Source: Armigeres subalbatus
Lineage: Eukaryota > Arthropoda > Insecta > Diptera > Culicidae
NCBI RefSeq assembly: GCF_024139115.2
Contig: NC_085140.1
Coordinates: forward strand, 31,607,806-31,671,805
DNA: 64,000 nt
Reading direction: 5' to 3'
The translations under genes were made by a program, and so were the position numbers. Below are positions 1 through 10,399 of the stretch, in pieces. A model generated the notes under the pieces. That model was not told the DNA's origin. It did no database searches and saw nothing but the letters and a program-made list of their open reading frames with translations. The first letter of the stretch is position 1; every line of letters begins with the position of its first letter.

Positions 1-1285
1 GCTTCTGATTCCATAGTTCGATATGGCCAATTTCAAATAGGAAACAATGGGAAAGGATTCTGCGTCGATTGCAACTTGTTGCGAGCAAATCGGTTGAGGA
101 TAAGTGCCCGAAAAATGAGTGACATTTTTTACGCGATTTTTTTTGTTTGAATTTGTATTTTGGCCATAACTTTCGATCTCATAGTTCGATCTGGCCAATT
201 TCAAATAGGAAACAATGGGACAGGATTCTGCGTCGAATGCAACTTGTTTCGAGCAAATCGGTTGAGGATAAGTGCCCAAAAAATGAGTGACATTTTCTAC
301 GCGATTTTTTCGTATGAATTTGTATTTTGGCCATAACTTTCGATCCCATTGTTCGATCTGGCCAATTTCAAATAGGAAACAATGGGACAGGATTCTGCAT
401 CGAATGCAAGTTGTTGCGAGCGAATCGGTTGAGGATAAGTGCCCGAAAAATGAGTGACATTTTTCACGCGATTTTTTCGTATGAATTTGTATTTTGGCCA
501 TAACTTCTGATCCCATGGTCCGATCTGGCCAATTTTAATTAGGAAACAATGGGACAGGATTCTGCGTCGAATGCAACTTGTTGAGAGCAAATCGGTTGAG
601 GATAAGTGCCCGAAAAATGAGTGACATTTTTCACGCGATTTTTTCGTATGAATTTGTGTTTTGGCCATAACTTCTGATCCCATAGTCCGATCCGACAATG
701 GGACATGATTCTCCGTCGAATGCAACTTGTTTCGAGCAAATCGGTTGAGGATAAGTGCCCAAAAAATGAGTGACATTTTCTACGCGATTTTTTCGTATGA
801 ATTTGTATTTTGGCCATAACTTTCAATCCCATTGTTCGATCTGGCCAATTTCAAATAGGAAACAATGGGACAAGATTCTGCATCGAATGCAACTTGTTGA
901 GAGCAGATCGGTTGAGGATAAGTGCCCGAAAAATGAGTGACATTTTCCACGCGATTTTTTCGTATGAATTTGTATTTTGGCCATAGCTTTCGATCCCATT
1001 GTTCGATCTGGCCAATTTCAAATAGAAAACAATGGGACAGGATTCTGCATCGAATGCAAGTTGTTGCGAGCAAATCGGTTGAGGATAAGTGCCCGAAAAA
1101 TGAATGACATTTTTCACGCGATTATTTCGTATGAATTTGTATTTTGGCCATAACTTCTGATTCCATAGTTCGATCTGGTCAATTTCAAATAGGAAACAAT
1201 GGGACAGGATTCTGCGTCGAATGCAACTTGTTGCGAGCAAATCGGTTGAGGATAAGTGCCCGAAAAATGAGTGACATTTTTTGAG
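1..1285. repeat. 167-bp tandem repeat array, eight copies
   Basis: The motif GGTTGAGGATAAGTGCCC recurs at 92, 260, 427, 594, 743, 910, 1077 and 1244. Spacing is 167-168 bp, with one unit shortened to 149 bp by a deletion near 690. Units are roughly 90-95 percent identical by eye. The first copy is cut by the window edge, so the array continues to the left. Stop-poor minus-strand frames give spurious ORFs of 97-161 codons. The array runs directly into a CA microsatellite and a conserved tail block (1341-1472), so it is probably the internal or terminal repeat of one transposable element. The family is not identified. Confidence 0.93.
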
Positions 1286-1294
1286 TAGTTTTGC

Positions 1295-1339
1295 GCACAC
1301 ACACACACACATACACACACATACACACACACACACACA
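1295..1339. repeat. (CA)n microsatellite
   Basis: An alternating CA tract with three TA interruptions. It sits exactly between the end of the 167-bp array and the conserved tail block. It also produces the low-complexity Cys-Val minus-strand ORF starts, which are not genes. Confidence 0.95.
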
Positions 1340-1340
1340 G

Positions 1341-1472
1341 ACATCACCTCAATTCGTCGAACTGAGTCGATTGGTATATAACACTATGGGTCTCCGGGCC
1401 TTCTATAAAAAGTTTGTTTTTGGAGCGATCATATAGCCTTTACCGTATACTTAGTATACGAGAAAGGCAAAA
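1341..1472. repeat. Conserved repeat tail block with short palindrome
   Basis: The block begins GACATCACCTCAATTCGTCG and ends in GAGAAAGGCAAAA. Near its end it contains the near-palindrome CGTATACTTAGTATACG. Repeat array, CA tract and this tail together look like one end of a dispersed element. I believe this block recurs in Aedes genomes, but that is recollection and has not been checked here. Confidence 0.55.
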
Positions 1473-1483
1473 ATGAAAAAATT

Positions 1484-2110
1484 CGGAAGGAAATCTCTGT
1501 GTTTGCGGCGAGGATTATCAGGACATCGATCATGTCGTGTGGGCGTGCGAGGAGCATCGTGGCCTACAAGTGTCAAACAAACAGATCTGCGCTAACTGAA
1601 CATCTCCCGGTCCGAGGAAAACAACCAAAGCCTATTAGGGAAGTGTTGTCGGGCCTTGATCTCGAGTACATGTCCCTGGTCCACCAATTTTTGAAAGTTG
1701 CTGATGTAAGACTGTAATCATTGTCTGCCCATTCCCTTGTCTGTCGTACCCCATTACGAATGTCTTCCTCTTGTTGTACATTTCAATGTCTGTCGTTAAT
1801 CCCTTCCGTATGTCTTCCTCTCGTCGTTGTCTCCCAAAAAAAAGTTTGTTTGTCCCGTTACAGATGTAAAAATGCGAGGAATGTCAACTTTGTGAACATC
1901 AGCATCGTAATTACTTAAGCACCCTAAAATCCTTTCCTTTCCTACTGTATTATTGTATTCCCCAACCTTGACTAAACCGCGAGTCTTTCGGTTCCCCAAA
2001 ACTAACACTATGTATAAGAATCAAGAAATGTATTGTTAATGTTGATTTCGGCTCCGTAACGCTTCACGGCAAATGAGCCTTCCAAATAAACGAAAAATTA
2101 AAAAAAACTG
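1484..2110 (+). mobile_element. 3' fragment of a non-LTR retrotransposon (I/Jockey group type)
   Basis: In the frame from 1495 the translation shows C-V-C-G-E-D then D-H-V-V-W-A-C (cysteines at 1498, 1504 and 1546, histidine at 1531). This is the CCHC-like motif found at the C terminus of the reverse transcriptase ORF in I, Jockey and R1-type elements. A pyrimidine-rich 3' UTR follows, ending near 2107 with AAATTAAAAAAAA, a degenerate A-rich tail. The reverse transcriptase core is absent, so this is a 5'-truncated copy. Frame breaks after about 1590 show it is dead. The exact clade is uncertain. Confidence 0.65.
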
Positions 2111-3049
2111 TAGTAGTAATACGCTGGGCAGGTTAGGTGACTCCAAAGGCCAACCGCTAACGGCATGGGAAAAATACGGGATTACTCTGACGAAAGACAT
2201 ATGAAGAACGGTGATCGGCCACGATAACGAGGGAACGTAATCCTTGGATTACCACTCAAACTGCAGTCTTTAAGCATTAAAAAGGCCGTGCTTAGCCATT
2301 GCAACCTTGTCCTAGTGGTCAATCAGGAGTGGAAGTCCCTGCTGGAAACCAGCAAAGTTGCAGAACGAAAGATTTTAGTAAGCCATGTTGCAGCGACGTA
2401 AACTGTCACTGGCGTGATTATTAAACTGACCTTGAACAGGTTGCCCGAAAAAGTCAAGTTGCTCTCAAGAGCAAAGACGCTCCTACCAACAGAAGCGCCA
2501 TACCGAGGATAATCGCTGATGAAAATTACAAATCTTACGTCTTTTTAGGACCGGACCATAGTAGGCTATGCCGGAGGTGCGATGCTAGTGGTCATCAAGT
2601 CAGGCCGCAAAGTTGTTTCAAAAGTATAAGATTGCTAATGGCGTTCCTGTTCGCGTGACTAACATCTAGGTTACTTCGACCTGGCAGCCATAGTACCGGT
2701 ACTACAAGTGTCAAACTGATGTTGGTGATGAAACCAAATATGCACTGCAACAAGCCAAATGAAGCTTGTTGAAGCATAACTTGGCAAAAAAAAATTAAAG
2801 GACTACAGCGCCACATGCGTTCTACTACTTATGCTCTACTGGCCGCGTAGATAAAAAACACGTGGAAGGGCCTGTCCAGCCTATGACGGCTACGAGCATT
2901 CAAGTAACACAGTTAAACTTGAAAAACGCCATAGCAACATAGCAACAAGGCTACTGTGTTTGACGTATGGAAGTCAAAGCTAAAACACAGTAGCAAGCTG
3001 GGAAAATTTGCCTCTCAAATCGAGATTCAAAAGAAAAGGAATGATAAAT
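2111..3049. other. Unassigned interspersed sequence
   Basis: No convincing gene. A plus-strand frame around 2450-2600 reads open for about 55 codons and includes C-R-R-C-D-A-S-G-H. That resembles a gag zinc-knuckle fragment, but it lacks context and is interrupted afterwards. Probably old transposon debris. Confidence 0.4.
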
Positions 3050-3481
3050 TCTAAACCTGATTTTTAGAACAAAACACAAATGTATTCGACAGTTAGTTTT
3101 TGATTGATTGGTTATCAGGATCTTGTATTGTAGGGTGCTGTCAATAGGATACGCCGCGCGGCTGTTGTAATGTTTGCAATAGCGCATTTGCCCAAAATTA
3201 CACGCGGCGCTCTCTTTGGGCAACGACGCATCGCACTTTTTGCTGCTCGTATACTCGATTCTTATGGGGAGATAACGTTGCGGCGTTTCTTAAAGTGCGG
3301 TTGTTCCTTTCGATTATGGAACGCCGCGTGGAATTTTGTGCAAATGCGCTTTTGGAAACATTACAACAGCCGCGCGGCGTATCCTATTGACAGCACCCTA
3401 CAATACAAGATCCTGATAACCAATCAATTAAAAACTAACTGTCGAACACATTTGTGTTTTGTTCTAAAAATCAGGTTTAGA
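3050..3481. mobile_element. 432-bp foldback element with about 165-bp inverted arms
   Basis: Left arm 3050-3215 begins TCTAAACCTGATTTTTAGAA. Right arm 3318-3481 is its reverse complement with few mismatches, ending TTCTAAAAATCAGGTTTAGA. The central 100 bp still shows weak inverted homology (GCATCGCACTTT against AAAGTGCGGTTG). The arms carry a GC-rich block, CGCCGCGCGGCTGTTGTAATG. There is no coding capacity. The structure is that of a foldback MITE. ORFs read across the arms are artefacts. Confidence 0.88.
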
Positions 3482-4362
3482 AGTCTACAAAAAAGTTGAT
3501 GAATGTTTCATTATACGTTAATGTTACCACAATAATCATTTGCATACATCTAAACTTCTATTAGTTTAGCCTTGCGATCGAAATACAAACCATCTATTCC
3601 CCTAGACACGCATTTGACCATGGTTATATGACACATTGACTTTATACCCCTGTTCGCCCCCTTTCCTTGAACCGGAATCAATTCGGAAAAATGGATCCTC
3701 CGCGCCGGCCGGGGCCGCCCACCCAGGGCACGGTATTCGGAGCGCTCGCGGTGAGAGGGCCACCGCGACCCGCCTGTTCGCGTGGGAAAGTGGGAATGAG
3801 CTTCGCGAGCATAATAATCTGTCTGTGCCCCCCACAAGTGGATGTGCGTATCGCGGGTTCGAAACGTGCCTCAAATTGGGGAATTGCGTTTCCGGCAAGT
3901 GGCAGTATTGTTTCACATAAATATTTTATTTCGCTGCTTTCGTGAGGCAATTCAAACCGTTCGTACTCGTAATGAGATCAATTTGGGGGGTACTCAAAGA
4001 AAACAATGGGCTTTGGTAAATGTGCTTTCACGTTTCCGTCGGTAGTAATTGCTTCTGCTTGGTTGTTAGTATAGCGCTTGTCTGAAGTGTGTGTACAAAA
4101 GGATTCTAGAATTGTTACCCTTGTTATACCTTAAACATCCGCGATGGATTCCAACTCATCTAAAATTAGATTATTTTCAAAGACAATTATGTTATAGGTT
4201 AAGAGAAAGAAAGAAAGCATGAAATTGTAAAACTTCGGTGTTAGTCGGTTGAATATCGGTGTAATCAAGATTAGAAATTTCTCTGTTGGACATTGTTAGT
4301 ATGAGCTTTTCGAACGCCACTTTTCAGTGGGTTTAAAGTCGAATACAAACATTGTTACTTAC
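3482..4362. other. Intergenic or collagen intron sequence with GC-rich patch
   Basis: Positions 3640-3920 are much more GC-rich than the surroundings and stay open in several frames on both strands. No Gly-X-Y pattern, splice-bounded exon or known domain is visible. The rest is AT-rich and shows nothing. It may be intron or flank of the collagen gene, since the exon at 4363-4463 ends in a splice donor and must continue downstream. Confidence 0.4.
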
Positions 4363-4463
4363 ATCGAAATTCTCTGGGATACCCGGAGGTCCTGGAGTAC
4401 CAGGTAGTCCGGCTGGACCCGGCATGCCATCCAAGCCGGGTTCACCTTTGCTACCCTGGATAC
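4363..4463 (-). CDS. Collagen gene, internal exon (fourth seen)
   Basis: The minus-strand exon is bounded by acceptor TGCTTATCTAG and donor GTAAGT (plus-strand ACTTAC at 4357-4362). It is 101 bp. It starts with two bases that complete a glycine codon begun in the exon at 5001-5091, then gives 33 codons and ends in phase 0. It encodes an unbroken Gly-X-Y run (GIQGSKGEPGLDGMPGPAG and so on) that ends with a short non-collagenous step, I-P-E-N-F-D. The donor shows that at least one more exon lies downstream, toward or beyond position 1. None was found, so the 3' part is in a long intron or outside the window. Confidence 0.9.
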
Positions 4464-4612
4464 CTAGATAAGCAGAGATGGAAATAAAAGGTGGAACGTT
4501 AAAATAAAATTTAATTTTCATTACACTCATTACGTTCAACAGCACTCGACATTGTTGGAAACAGCACAGTGGTGTATAATGGTAAGATTCACGCTGATTC
4601 TAGATTTAGAAG

Positions 4613-4846
4613 TAATTCTAGACCAACATTTGAAAAGGACTTATATTTGAAAAGGACTTAGCAGCCAAAATTTATTCCTTATAGTTCTTTGTCTACTTAT
4701 ATATAGCTATATATGTAGACGAAGAGTCAGATGGAATAAATTTTGGCTGTTACGTCGATTTCGAATGTTGGTCCAGAATTATCTTTCAAAAATTTTTGGC
4801 TGTTACGTCGTTTTCGAATGTTGGTCTCGAATTATCTTTCAAAAAA
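4613..4846. mobile_element. Small hairpin MITE with duplicated right arm, in or beside collagen intron
   Basis: AATTCTAGACCAACATT at 4613 is inverted as AATGTTGGTCCAGAATT at about 4764-4780. AAAATTTATTCC is likewise mirrored by GGAATAAATTTT. The centre is an AT palindrome (ATATATAGCTATATAT) near 4700. About 50 bp of the right arm (GGCTGTTACGTCG to ATTATCTTTCAAAAA) is repeated directly at 4797-4846. It lies in the intron between the exons at 4363-4463 and 5001-5091. Confidence 0.75.
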
Positions 4847-5000
4847 GATGACATAAGCTCATAATTATGTTTTTAGCTCTCATGTTTTTCGATGTCTATA
4901 TACCACATTAATAGAGCTTGCATCATGTTTCTTAACATCACGAACCACTGTACTTTGTCAGTTTAAAAAATGTAAGCTACCTCATTTGTCATTAACTTAC

Positions 5001-5091
5001 CCTCCACTCCGGGTAATCCAGGCTCTCCTCGGTCTCCTTTGTCTCCCTTCTGACCGCCAACACCCCGTTCACCGGGGGGTCCTGTTGCTCC
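5001..5091 (-). CDS. Collagen gene, internal exon (third seen)
   Basis: The 91-bp exon lies between acceptor CTCATCCGTAG and donor GTAAGT (plus-strand ACTTAC at 4995-5000). It begins in phase 0 and ends one base into a glycine codon, matching the two-base start of the next exon at 4463. The product is a pure Gly-X-Y segment, GATGPPGERGVGGQKGDKG onward, rich in the charged triplets GDK, GDR and GEP. A longer open frame across this region (to 5240) is in the wrong register and is not the coding frame. Exons 5001-5091 and 5263-5421 are separated by a 171-bp intron. Confidence 0.92.
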
Positions 5092-5262
5092 CTACGGATG
5101 AGCAGAAAATAATAATATGAAGCCATTATGTTGAACAAGCACTCGTTCGATCTGTACTGCTTCCGGTATGATGCTACCCATATGCGGTCAGCAGCGGAGC
5201 GATACATTTCGATGAAAATGGGGCAGATATGGAAAAGCAAGAAAAAAAATGCAAAAACTTAC

Positions 5263-5421
5263 GGTCAGTCCCGGTGTGCCTGTTTTTCCCTCGCGACCTT
5301 GTGGTCCTTCGGGACCACGAAGGTACTCGCGAAGGGTGATGTCACGTTTTAAATCCTCTATGACTTCGGTTACGTTGCAGTAGCACTTATTGAGGAAATT
5401 GCTGGTCGGCAGGTCGAAGAG
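5263..5421 (-). CDS. Collagen gene, internal exon with cysteine-bearing linker (second seen)
   Basis: The 159-bp exon (53 codons, phase 0 to 0) lies between acceptor TTTCTTCCCCAG and donor GTAAGT. The first 35 residues are non-collagenous, with a C-Y-C pair, an N-V-T glycosylation sequon overlapping it, and a short charged stretch, V-I-E-D-L-K-R-D-I. Gly-X-Y then resumes as GPEGPQGREGKTGTPGLT. Paired cysteines before a helical segment could form interchain disulfides that register the trimer. That is inference from collagen biology in general. Confidence 0.92.
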
Positions 5422-6281
5422 CTGGGGAAGAAAAAGTATCATGTAATTAGTTGGTTGACGCGATTTATTTTCTTATATGGAAGGGGTGGGATCTTTTTTT
5501 CTGGCAGAAAAGGTAAAAACGAAACAGAAGATAGATAATCGCTAAAAATGGAAATAAAAGTGATTTCATAAATTGTCGAGAAATCTGAATTGTGTCAAAA
5601 TTACATAAGAAAATTGTTATAAAACTTTGAAACTTTGGCAACGCAGTGCATTTGATTAGTTTCATATGGAGAACTAAAGTAATGGCATTGTTTTTCATTC
5701 TTCATTCCAAAGAATTTCCCAAAAATCTTTTTGTGGATGTTCCGTAGATTTTCTCATAGGAATCCTAAAGAACTTCGAGTAGAGATTACGTAGATTTTTC
5801 GAGAAAATTATGAAAAAAAATGTGGAAATTCCTGACAATTTTCCCTGGGAATCTATCCATATAAGTATAGAGCAAAGTTGGCATATGTACGACCGTCATT
5901 ATTCAAGAATGGATAGAATTTCTGGACCAATTTCTGTTAATTTAAATGCGTTTTTCCTCTACCTTTTATGTTATGATAAAACTGGAAAATCGAAACCCAA
6001 TCTTCCCGATTAAATGGTTTCCTACACTTGCATGCGATTTTTCAATTTTGAACCTCTAGGGTAAATCACTACTTGGGCATATGAACCGATTACCGGCACA
6101 CTGTATAGAAAAATAATGTCTTGTTTTGTTTAGAAGACGTAGGATTATGATTTTTTTCAAAAAGTTCCCCAACTATATTGCACAATTCTCAAAACAAATA
6201 TAGAGAAGCATAACAGAGACAACGCAGTTTCCATTTCCACGTGGTAATCGAACGGCCTTAAAAAACGCGTAAAATAATCTA
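5422..6281. other. Start of the long collagen intron
   Basis: AT-rich intronic sequence just upstream of the exon at 5263-5421. No splice-bounded coding block, RNA gene or transposon end was recognised. Short open frames are AT-driven. Confidence 0.6.
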
Positions 6282-6676
6282 TCTTCTTCTATATACATAA
6301 AAATGAATTTCTGTCTGTCTGAACCTTATAGACTCGGAAAATACTGAACCAATCGACGTGAAAATTTGTATGTAGAGGTTTTTGGGACCAGAACAGGTTC
6401 TTAAGTTAATTAGAGACCCCTCCCCTCTTTGGAAAGAAGTGCTCCCATACAAATAAAACACCTATTTCATCATAACTCAAGAATTAATCAAGCAAATGGA
6501 ACCAAATCTGGTATGTGGAGGTTTTCGAAGGGAAGATATGTTTCTGTGGTGGTTTGAAACCCATCCCCTTCTGGAAAAGGGGGCTTCCAGACAAATGAAC
6601 CAGAAAATTCTGCATAACTCAAGAACTAATCAGAGGATATTTTTTTAGGCGAAACGAAGTTTGTCGGGTCTGCTAG
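6282..6676 (+). mobile_element. Non-autonomous Helitron
   Basis: The 5' end TCTTCTATATACATAAAAAT, followed by GAATTTCTGTCTGTCTG, and the 3' end GTTTGTCGGGTCTGCTAG, followed by T, match the TC...CTAG/T architecture of insect Helitrons. There are no terminal inverted repeats and no target duplication, as expected for rolling-circle insertion between A and T. The exact 5' base could be 6282 or 6288. At about 390 bp there is no Rep/helicase coding capacity. It sits in the collagen intron. Confidence 0.7.
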
Positions 6677-7532
6677 TATTTGAATAAAAATTCACGTGAA
6701 CAAAAACCTCTCAAATCAGATTCGCAATTAAAGTATATCTAAGAGGTCAAGAATATTCGTAATTTCATTGGGGGAGATCCCTTAGCACCGGACACCTCCT
6801 AATATAGGACACTTCTCAACACGACACTTGCAGAGGTCCTCCACTATCTTCTGCAGTACAAAAGAAATTTGTTGGAAAGTCCTTTACCTGCATGGAATAC
6901 CATATCCACATGTTGTAAACTTTGTACAAAATTTGAAATTGAAAAAAAAATGCCAAACACTTTCATGTTTCTCTTTTAAAATCTTCTAAATTTTAATCAA
7001 CAATTTAATATTGATATTAATCGAAATACATTTTGATTTTGTAGAAATGATCAATATTGGCCATATTTTAAATGACGATCATGATGTGGTAGATTTTTAA
7101 TGCAACTGTGGTACAAAATCAATTTCTGTATCCGGTAGCTATCCCCCACTTCCGGATAGTAAGACTTTTCATGTGTTCAAACAGCCATTCTGTACACCTG
7201 CTTTGTTAAACTTACTTCAATTCAAATGCACATATGTTTGTTCTTGCTAAGCTATTAGAAAGCCACAGAAATAAGCAGAAACAAAAATTGAAAATGTCTT
7301 TCAAAAAGGGAGGAATTTGGAGTAGGATGTTAGGAATTTAGATGGAGAGTCATAAAATCTCTACTACACACACTTTAATATGTACAACTTAAACTTATGT
7401 CTTTACTCATGTAATAGGAACTTGGTCTTATTTGAATATGATGAAATAGTGTCCGGTACTTGGGGACCCTTTTCTGAACCGTGGAACCGTCGAAAAACGT
7501 GTTCAAATGATCAAATATAGTTTCTATGAATC
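6677..7532. other. Intronic AT-rich sequence, nothing recognised
   Basis: No coding block, RNA gene or clear transposon boundary on either strand. It contains short phrases such as TCCGGTA repeated near 7130 and 7450, which may be ends of an old element. Confidence 0.5.
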
Positions 7533-7618
7533 AGTGGGTGGGACAAGTAGGACATGTCCTACGCACGAATTTCGCTAGGTGGGACAGTCAAAGCATTGTC
7601 CTACCCATGATTATTGGT
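7533..7618. repeat. Terminal fragment of a dispersed element (GTGGGTGGGACA family)
   Basis: The segment reads GTGGGTGGGACA, then AGGACATGTCCTA, then CAAAGCATTGTCCTACCCA. The same blocks occur inverted at 28858-28955. AGGACATGTCCT is itself palindromic. Two independent copies in one window show a dispersed family. Its full length is not defined here. Confidence 0.7.
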
Positions 7619-8236
7619 AGAACTGAACATTAGCTGGCAAAAATATGGGTGTGTAGTACTCTTATCTGGAGATTTTTCTACAACTCTGCCTAACAAATCG
7701 TAGTTTGAATTTCACTAAATGTGCTAATTGCAGTAACTTATTCTAGAGGATAACAAAATATCAATCATTCAGTTTTAGCTACTGCACCTGGTGTTATATG
7801 TCCTTCATAAGTAGAATTCAATCAACGAACTATTAGGCAGAGTCGTAGAAAAACCTTCGCACTATAATAGGTATCAGGTATCAGAACGTCGGCCCAGGAG
7901 ACACGTTCCCCTCAATTTGGGAGATTTGTGCCATTGCCTTCACTGGCCTTTCTCATCATTTACCTGACGGAAAAGGAAGTGAAAAATAAGGGAAAGGAAG
8001 AGAAAGTGAAGTTCAAAAGGAGAATGGAACAGGTTGCTGGAGAAGGAGGATTCACACGATGCATTTTGTAAAACGCAATGAAGCGCTAAGCATAAAATAT
8101 ATTGGATAAGTCACACAATGCGAATGCATATGATTTACCATTTATAGGAAAGCCAATTATGTAGGCTCACACGCATTCAACTAGGGTTTTAAAAAGAGGT
8201 GTCACAAAAACACTGAGGACGTAACAATGGACGAAC
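7619..8236. other. Intronic sequence with repeat fragments
   Basis: No gene. The phrase GTCGTAGAAAAACCTTCGCAC at 7842-7862 recurs almost exactly at 8993-9013, flanking the 8237-9000 block, so part of this region belongs to a repeat. Confidence 0.45.
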
Positions 8237-8660
8237 GTCAAAAACGAAACACAGAGTGCACTGTGAAAAACGCATAATGCGAATCCATAGAGGTGACAAA
8301 CACAGAGTACATTGTGAAAAACGCATAATGCGAAACCATATAGGTGATAATTTGTTGAAAAACTAAGTAAAACACATATTCACAACCCCGCTCTCATTTA
8401 ACCTCACGTTGAGATTGCGTTGAGAGTAGCCGAAGACGAGCGTCAAAGACGAAACACAGAGTACATTGTGAAAAACGCATAATGCGAATCCATATACTGC
8501 CGTGAATCGCATATTTGTCCCATATGAATAGGAAACCCAGCAAAGATGGGACAGATATGCGATTCACGCCAGTATAGGTGACAATTTGTTGAAAAACTAA
8601 GTAAAACACATATTCATTACCCCATCCTTATTTAACCTCAAGTTGAGATTGAATAAAAGT
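8237..8660. repeat. Direct repeats around AAAAACGCATAATGCGAA
   Basis: The block ACGAAACACAGAGT...TGTGAAAAACGCATAATGCG occurs three times (about 8245, 8300 and 8450). A longer downstream block, with TTTGTTGAAAAACTAAGTAA and then AACCTCA.GTTGAGATTG, occurs twice (about 8352-8415 and 8587-8650). The second large copy is interrupted by the 80-bp MITE at 8495-8574. There is no coding potential. Confidence 0.8.
8495..8574. mobile_element. 80-bp palindromic MITE with TA target duplication
   Basis: TACTGCCGTGAATCGCATAT at the left is mirrored by ATATGCGATTCACGCCAGTA at the right, with TTGTCCCAT against ATGGGACA inside. The insertion splits the phrase GAATCCATA...GGTGACAA, which is intact in the neighbouring repeat copy at about 8280. 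That pre-insertion allele shows the target was TA, duplicated as flanking TA, as in Tc1/mariner-type MITEs. Confidence 0.85.
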
Positions 8661-8689
8661 AGCCAGAGAAGCAAAAAGTCAACTACGCC

Positions 8690-9000
8690 ATAGCTCCGGT
8701 TAGCGCTGCGAGGGCTGAATACTGCGAAGGGGGCCCTGGTGCTTCACAAGCTCCGTTTGCGGTTAGGTTCTTATTAGACCCCCTAACCATTCATTCGTAG
8801 GCACGGTAAGCATAAAGCCGCATCACACCGAGAATTAGGGGTCACCTGTATGGTGGACTTTTACCACTGGAACAGGCAATCCGTAATGTTATTCTTAGCC
8901 AGATAACCAGCTGCCGACACCACACGGCTATCTAGGCTGTTCATGGAAAGAAGTTGACATTGACTTTACGTCAACTTTCGATGTGGTCGAACAGCCGTAG
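8690..9000. repeat. Unclassified dispersed repeat block
   Basis: A moderately GC-rich block (CGCCATAGCTCCGGTTAGCG onward, ending GTTGACATTGACTTTACG). It contains an internal inverted pair, AAGTTGAC and GTCAACTT, near 8952-8977. No protein or RNA gene was recognised. It is bounded by the repeated phrase CCGTAGAAAAACCTTCGCAC. It looks like untranslated sequence of a retroelement, but no domain supports that. Confidence 0.4.
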
Positions 9001-9496
9001 AAAAACCTTCGCACTATAAGTTTACTATACTAAACATTTTGGAGTTCAGCATCTAGAATGATTTATTGACAATCTACTAAATGATCGAAACCAGGAAAAC
9101 AATATTTTTTCCAGAGAATCGTAGAAAATTTCTCAAATTATCTGAGTATTGTGTCCGCAAAGATCTTTCCAATTCCAGATTATTTCTAGAATTAATTATG
9201 TTGTTGCCGCAAGCATAACTATCTCATATTGATAAGAATTTCATATAAACAAGGGCAGTAACGGTTACGCTTTCGGCGGAAGTGTAGACAGTATATGTAG
9301 AATATTCATCGATTTCGGAAACAAGCTCGGTGATCTATAGATGATCTATAGTATCTCTTTCCTATGCTGTATGTCTTAGCTTTTTTCTGTGTTTCAGGTT
9401 CTACCGAAACTAATCATAGTGCTATACCTGCCATACTAACAGCTCCAAAACCTTCCGTAGCACCATTGAGAAGTCCTAGAGTTCTCTGCACCTCTG
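9001..9496. other. Intronic sequence, nothing recognised
   Basis: AT-rich, with no repeat boundary or coding block I can support. Confidence 0.5.
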
Positions 9497-9657
9497 TGGT
9501 AAGGGGTCGTTCAAAAATGATGTCACAGGTTTTAGGGGGGAAGGGGGTCCAAGATTTTGTGACAGTACATGTACTAGGTATACAAAAAAGCGGGACAGAG
9601 GGGGGAGGGGGTCTAGAAATCCCAAAAAGTAGTGAACGTCATATTTGAATCGCTCCT
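9497..9657. mobile_element. MITE with G-rich interior (GGGGTCGTTCAAAAATGATG termini)
   Basis: The left terminus GGGGTCGTTCAAAAATGATG is imperfectly inverted at the right as CGTCATATTTGAATCGCTCC. The interior holds G-tracts (TTAGGGGGGAAGGGGG and GAGGGGGGAGGGGG). Size is about 160 bp. It resembles the MITE at 19261-19433 in having a CGTCA-type subterminal motif and homopurine tracts. Confidence 0.65.
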
Positions 9658-9769
9658 AACAGATGCAGCTCTCTGTGGTCACGGGTGGTGATACTACTCT
9701 CATGCCATAGTCCAGGCTTGTAACACCCACGAATTTTTGCGAATCACTTAAATGCAATGCTAATACCAT

Positions 9770-9850
9770 AACTGTTGCCCAAACTGGCATTTTCTATTTG
9801 TCCTACCCACGACTCGCAACGTGGATGCGCCTCTGAATCATCAATGATCC
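9770..9850 (+). mobile_element. Short Ty3/gypsy pol fragment
   Basis: The segment GCCCAAACTGGCATTTTCTA ... TGGATGCGCCTCTGAA matches the reverse complement of 27465-27540. There it lies just upstream of a gypsy RNase H domain. Only about 80 bp is shared and the frame breaks. The fragment directly precedes repeat debris that recurs at 14698. Confidence 0.6.
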
Positions 9851-9889
9851 TTTTTTGTGTATTCTCGATCGGTAGCTTGATAAGAAACA

Positions 9890-10047
9890 TATTTTGAGCT
9901 TTTAGTGGAATTTCTGTACTAGTCATACGACGCTCGCAAATAACTTCACCACTACGACGAGATGAAAAGGTGTATGAGACACGGTGTAAACATCTTAGAG
10001 CATTCAATATTATTTTGTTCTGCCCTATGCGGTTGTAAAGAAAATAA
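9890..10047. repeat. Repeat debris and host repeat split by the TTAA element
   Basis: 9890-9930 (ACATATTTTGAGCTTTTAGT) matches the start of the repeat at 14698-14848. 9998-10047 (TTATTTTGTTCTGCCCTATG, GGTTGTAAAGAAAATAA) matches units of the short array to the right of the large element, at about 14125-14160, 14205-14240 and 14267-14290. The 4-kb element therefore landed in, or beside, a pre-existing about 70-bp repeat. Confidence 0.65.
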
Positions 10048-10399
10048 TTAACCCTTATGTGAGTGACGGGGTACCCGGGTACCCATTCTGATATTGAAAG
10101 TTAAATAACTTGTTGTAGATAAGTTCAAATACTTTAAAACTTTCTGACATCTCATAGAATGTTGAGACGAAGCGATGGACAAAGTTTGAGGTCCAGGTTG
10201 CGATTAGAGCGCATATAAGGGGTCGAAAACTATTTATACCCCTTAAACGGGTGACGGGGTACCCGGGTACCCAATCATATAACAGAGGGACTGTATTTTT
10301 ATATGAGTGTTTGATTATATGAATCATTGCGTATGTCACTGGGACAAAGGCTGCTCAAGTGCATGTACATATTTTTGGAGGTGTGTGTGTGTTTTAGAG

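Noticed and set aside
297..1347. Minus-strand ORFs of 77-161 codons, some starting with Cys-Val runs
   Set aside because: Translations of the 167-bp array and CA microsatellite.
3640..3920. GC-rich patch as a further collagen exon or rRNA fragment
   Set aside because: No Gly-X-Y register on the minus strand, no splice pair, and no rRNA motif that I can identify.
5001..5240. 82-codon ORF as a gene
   Set aside because: It is the collagen exon read in the wrong frame and extended into intron.
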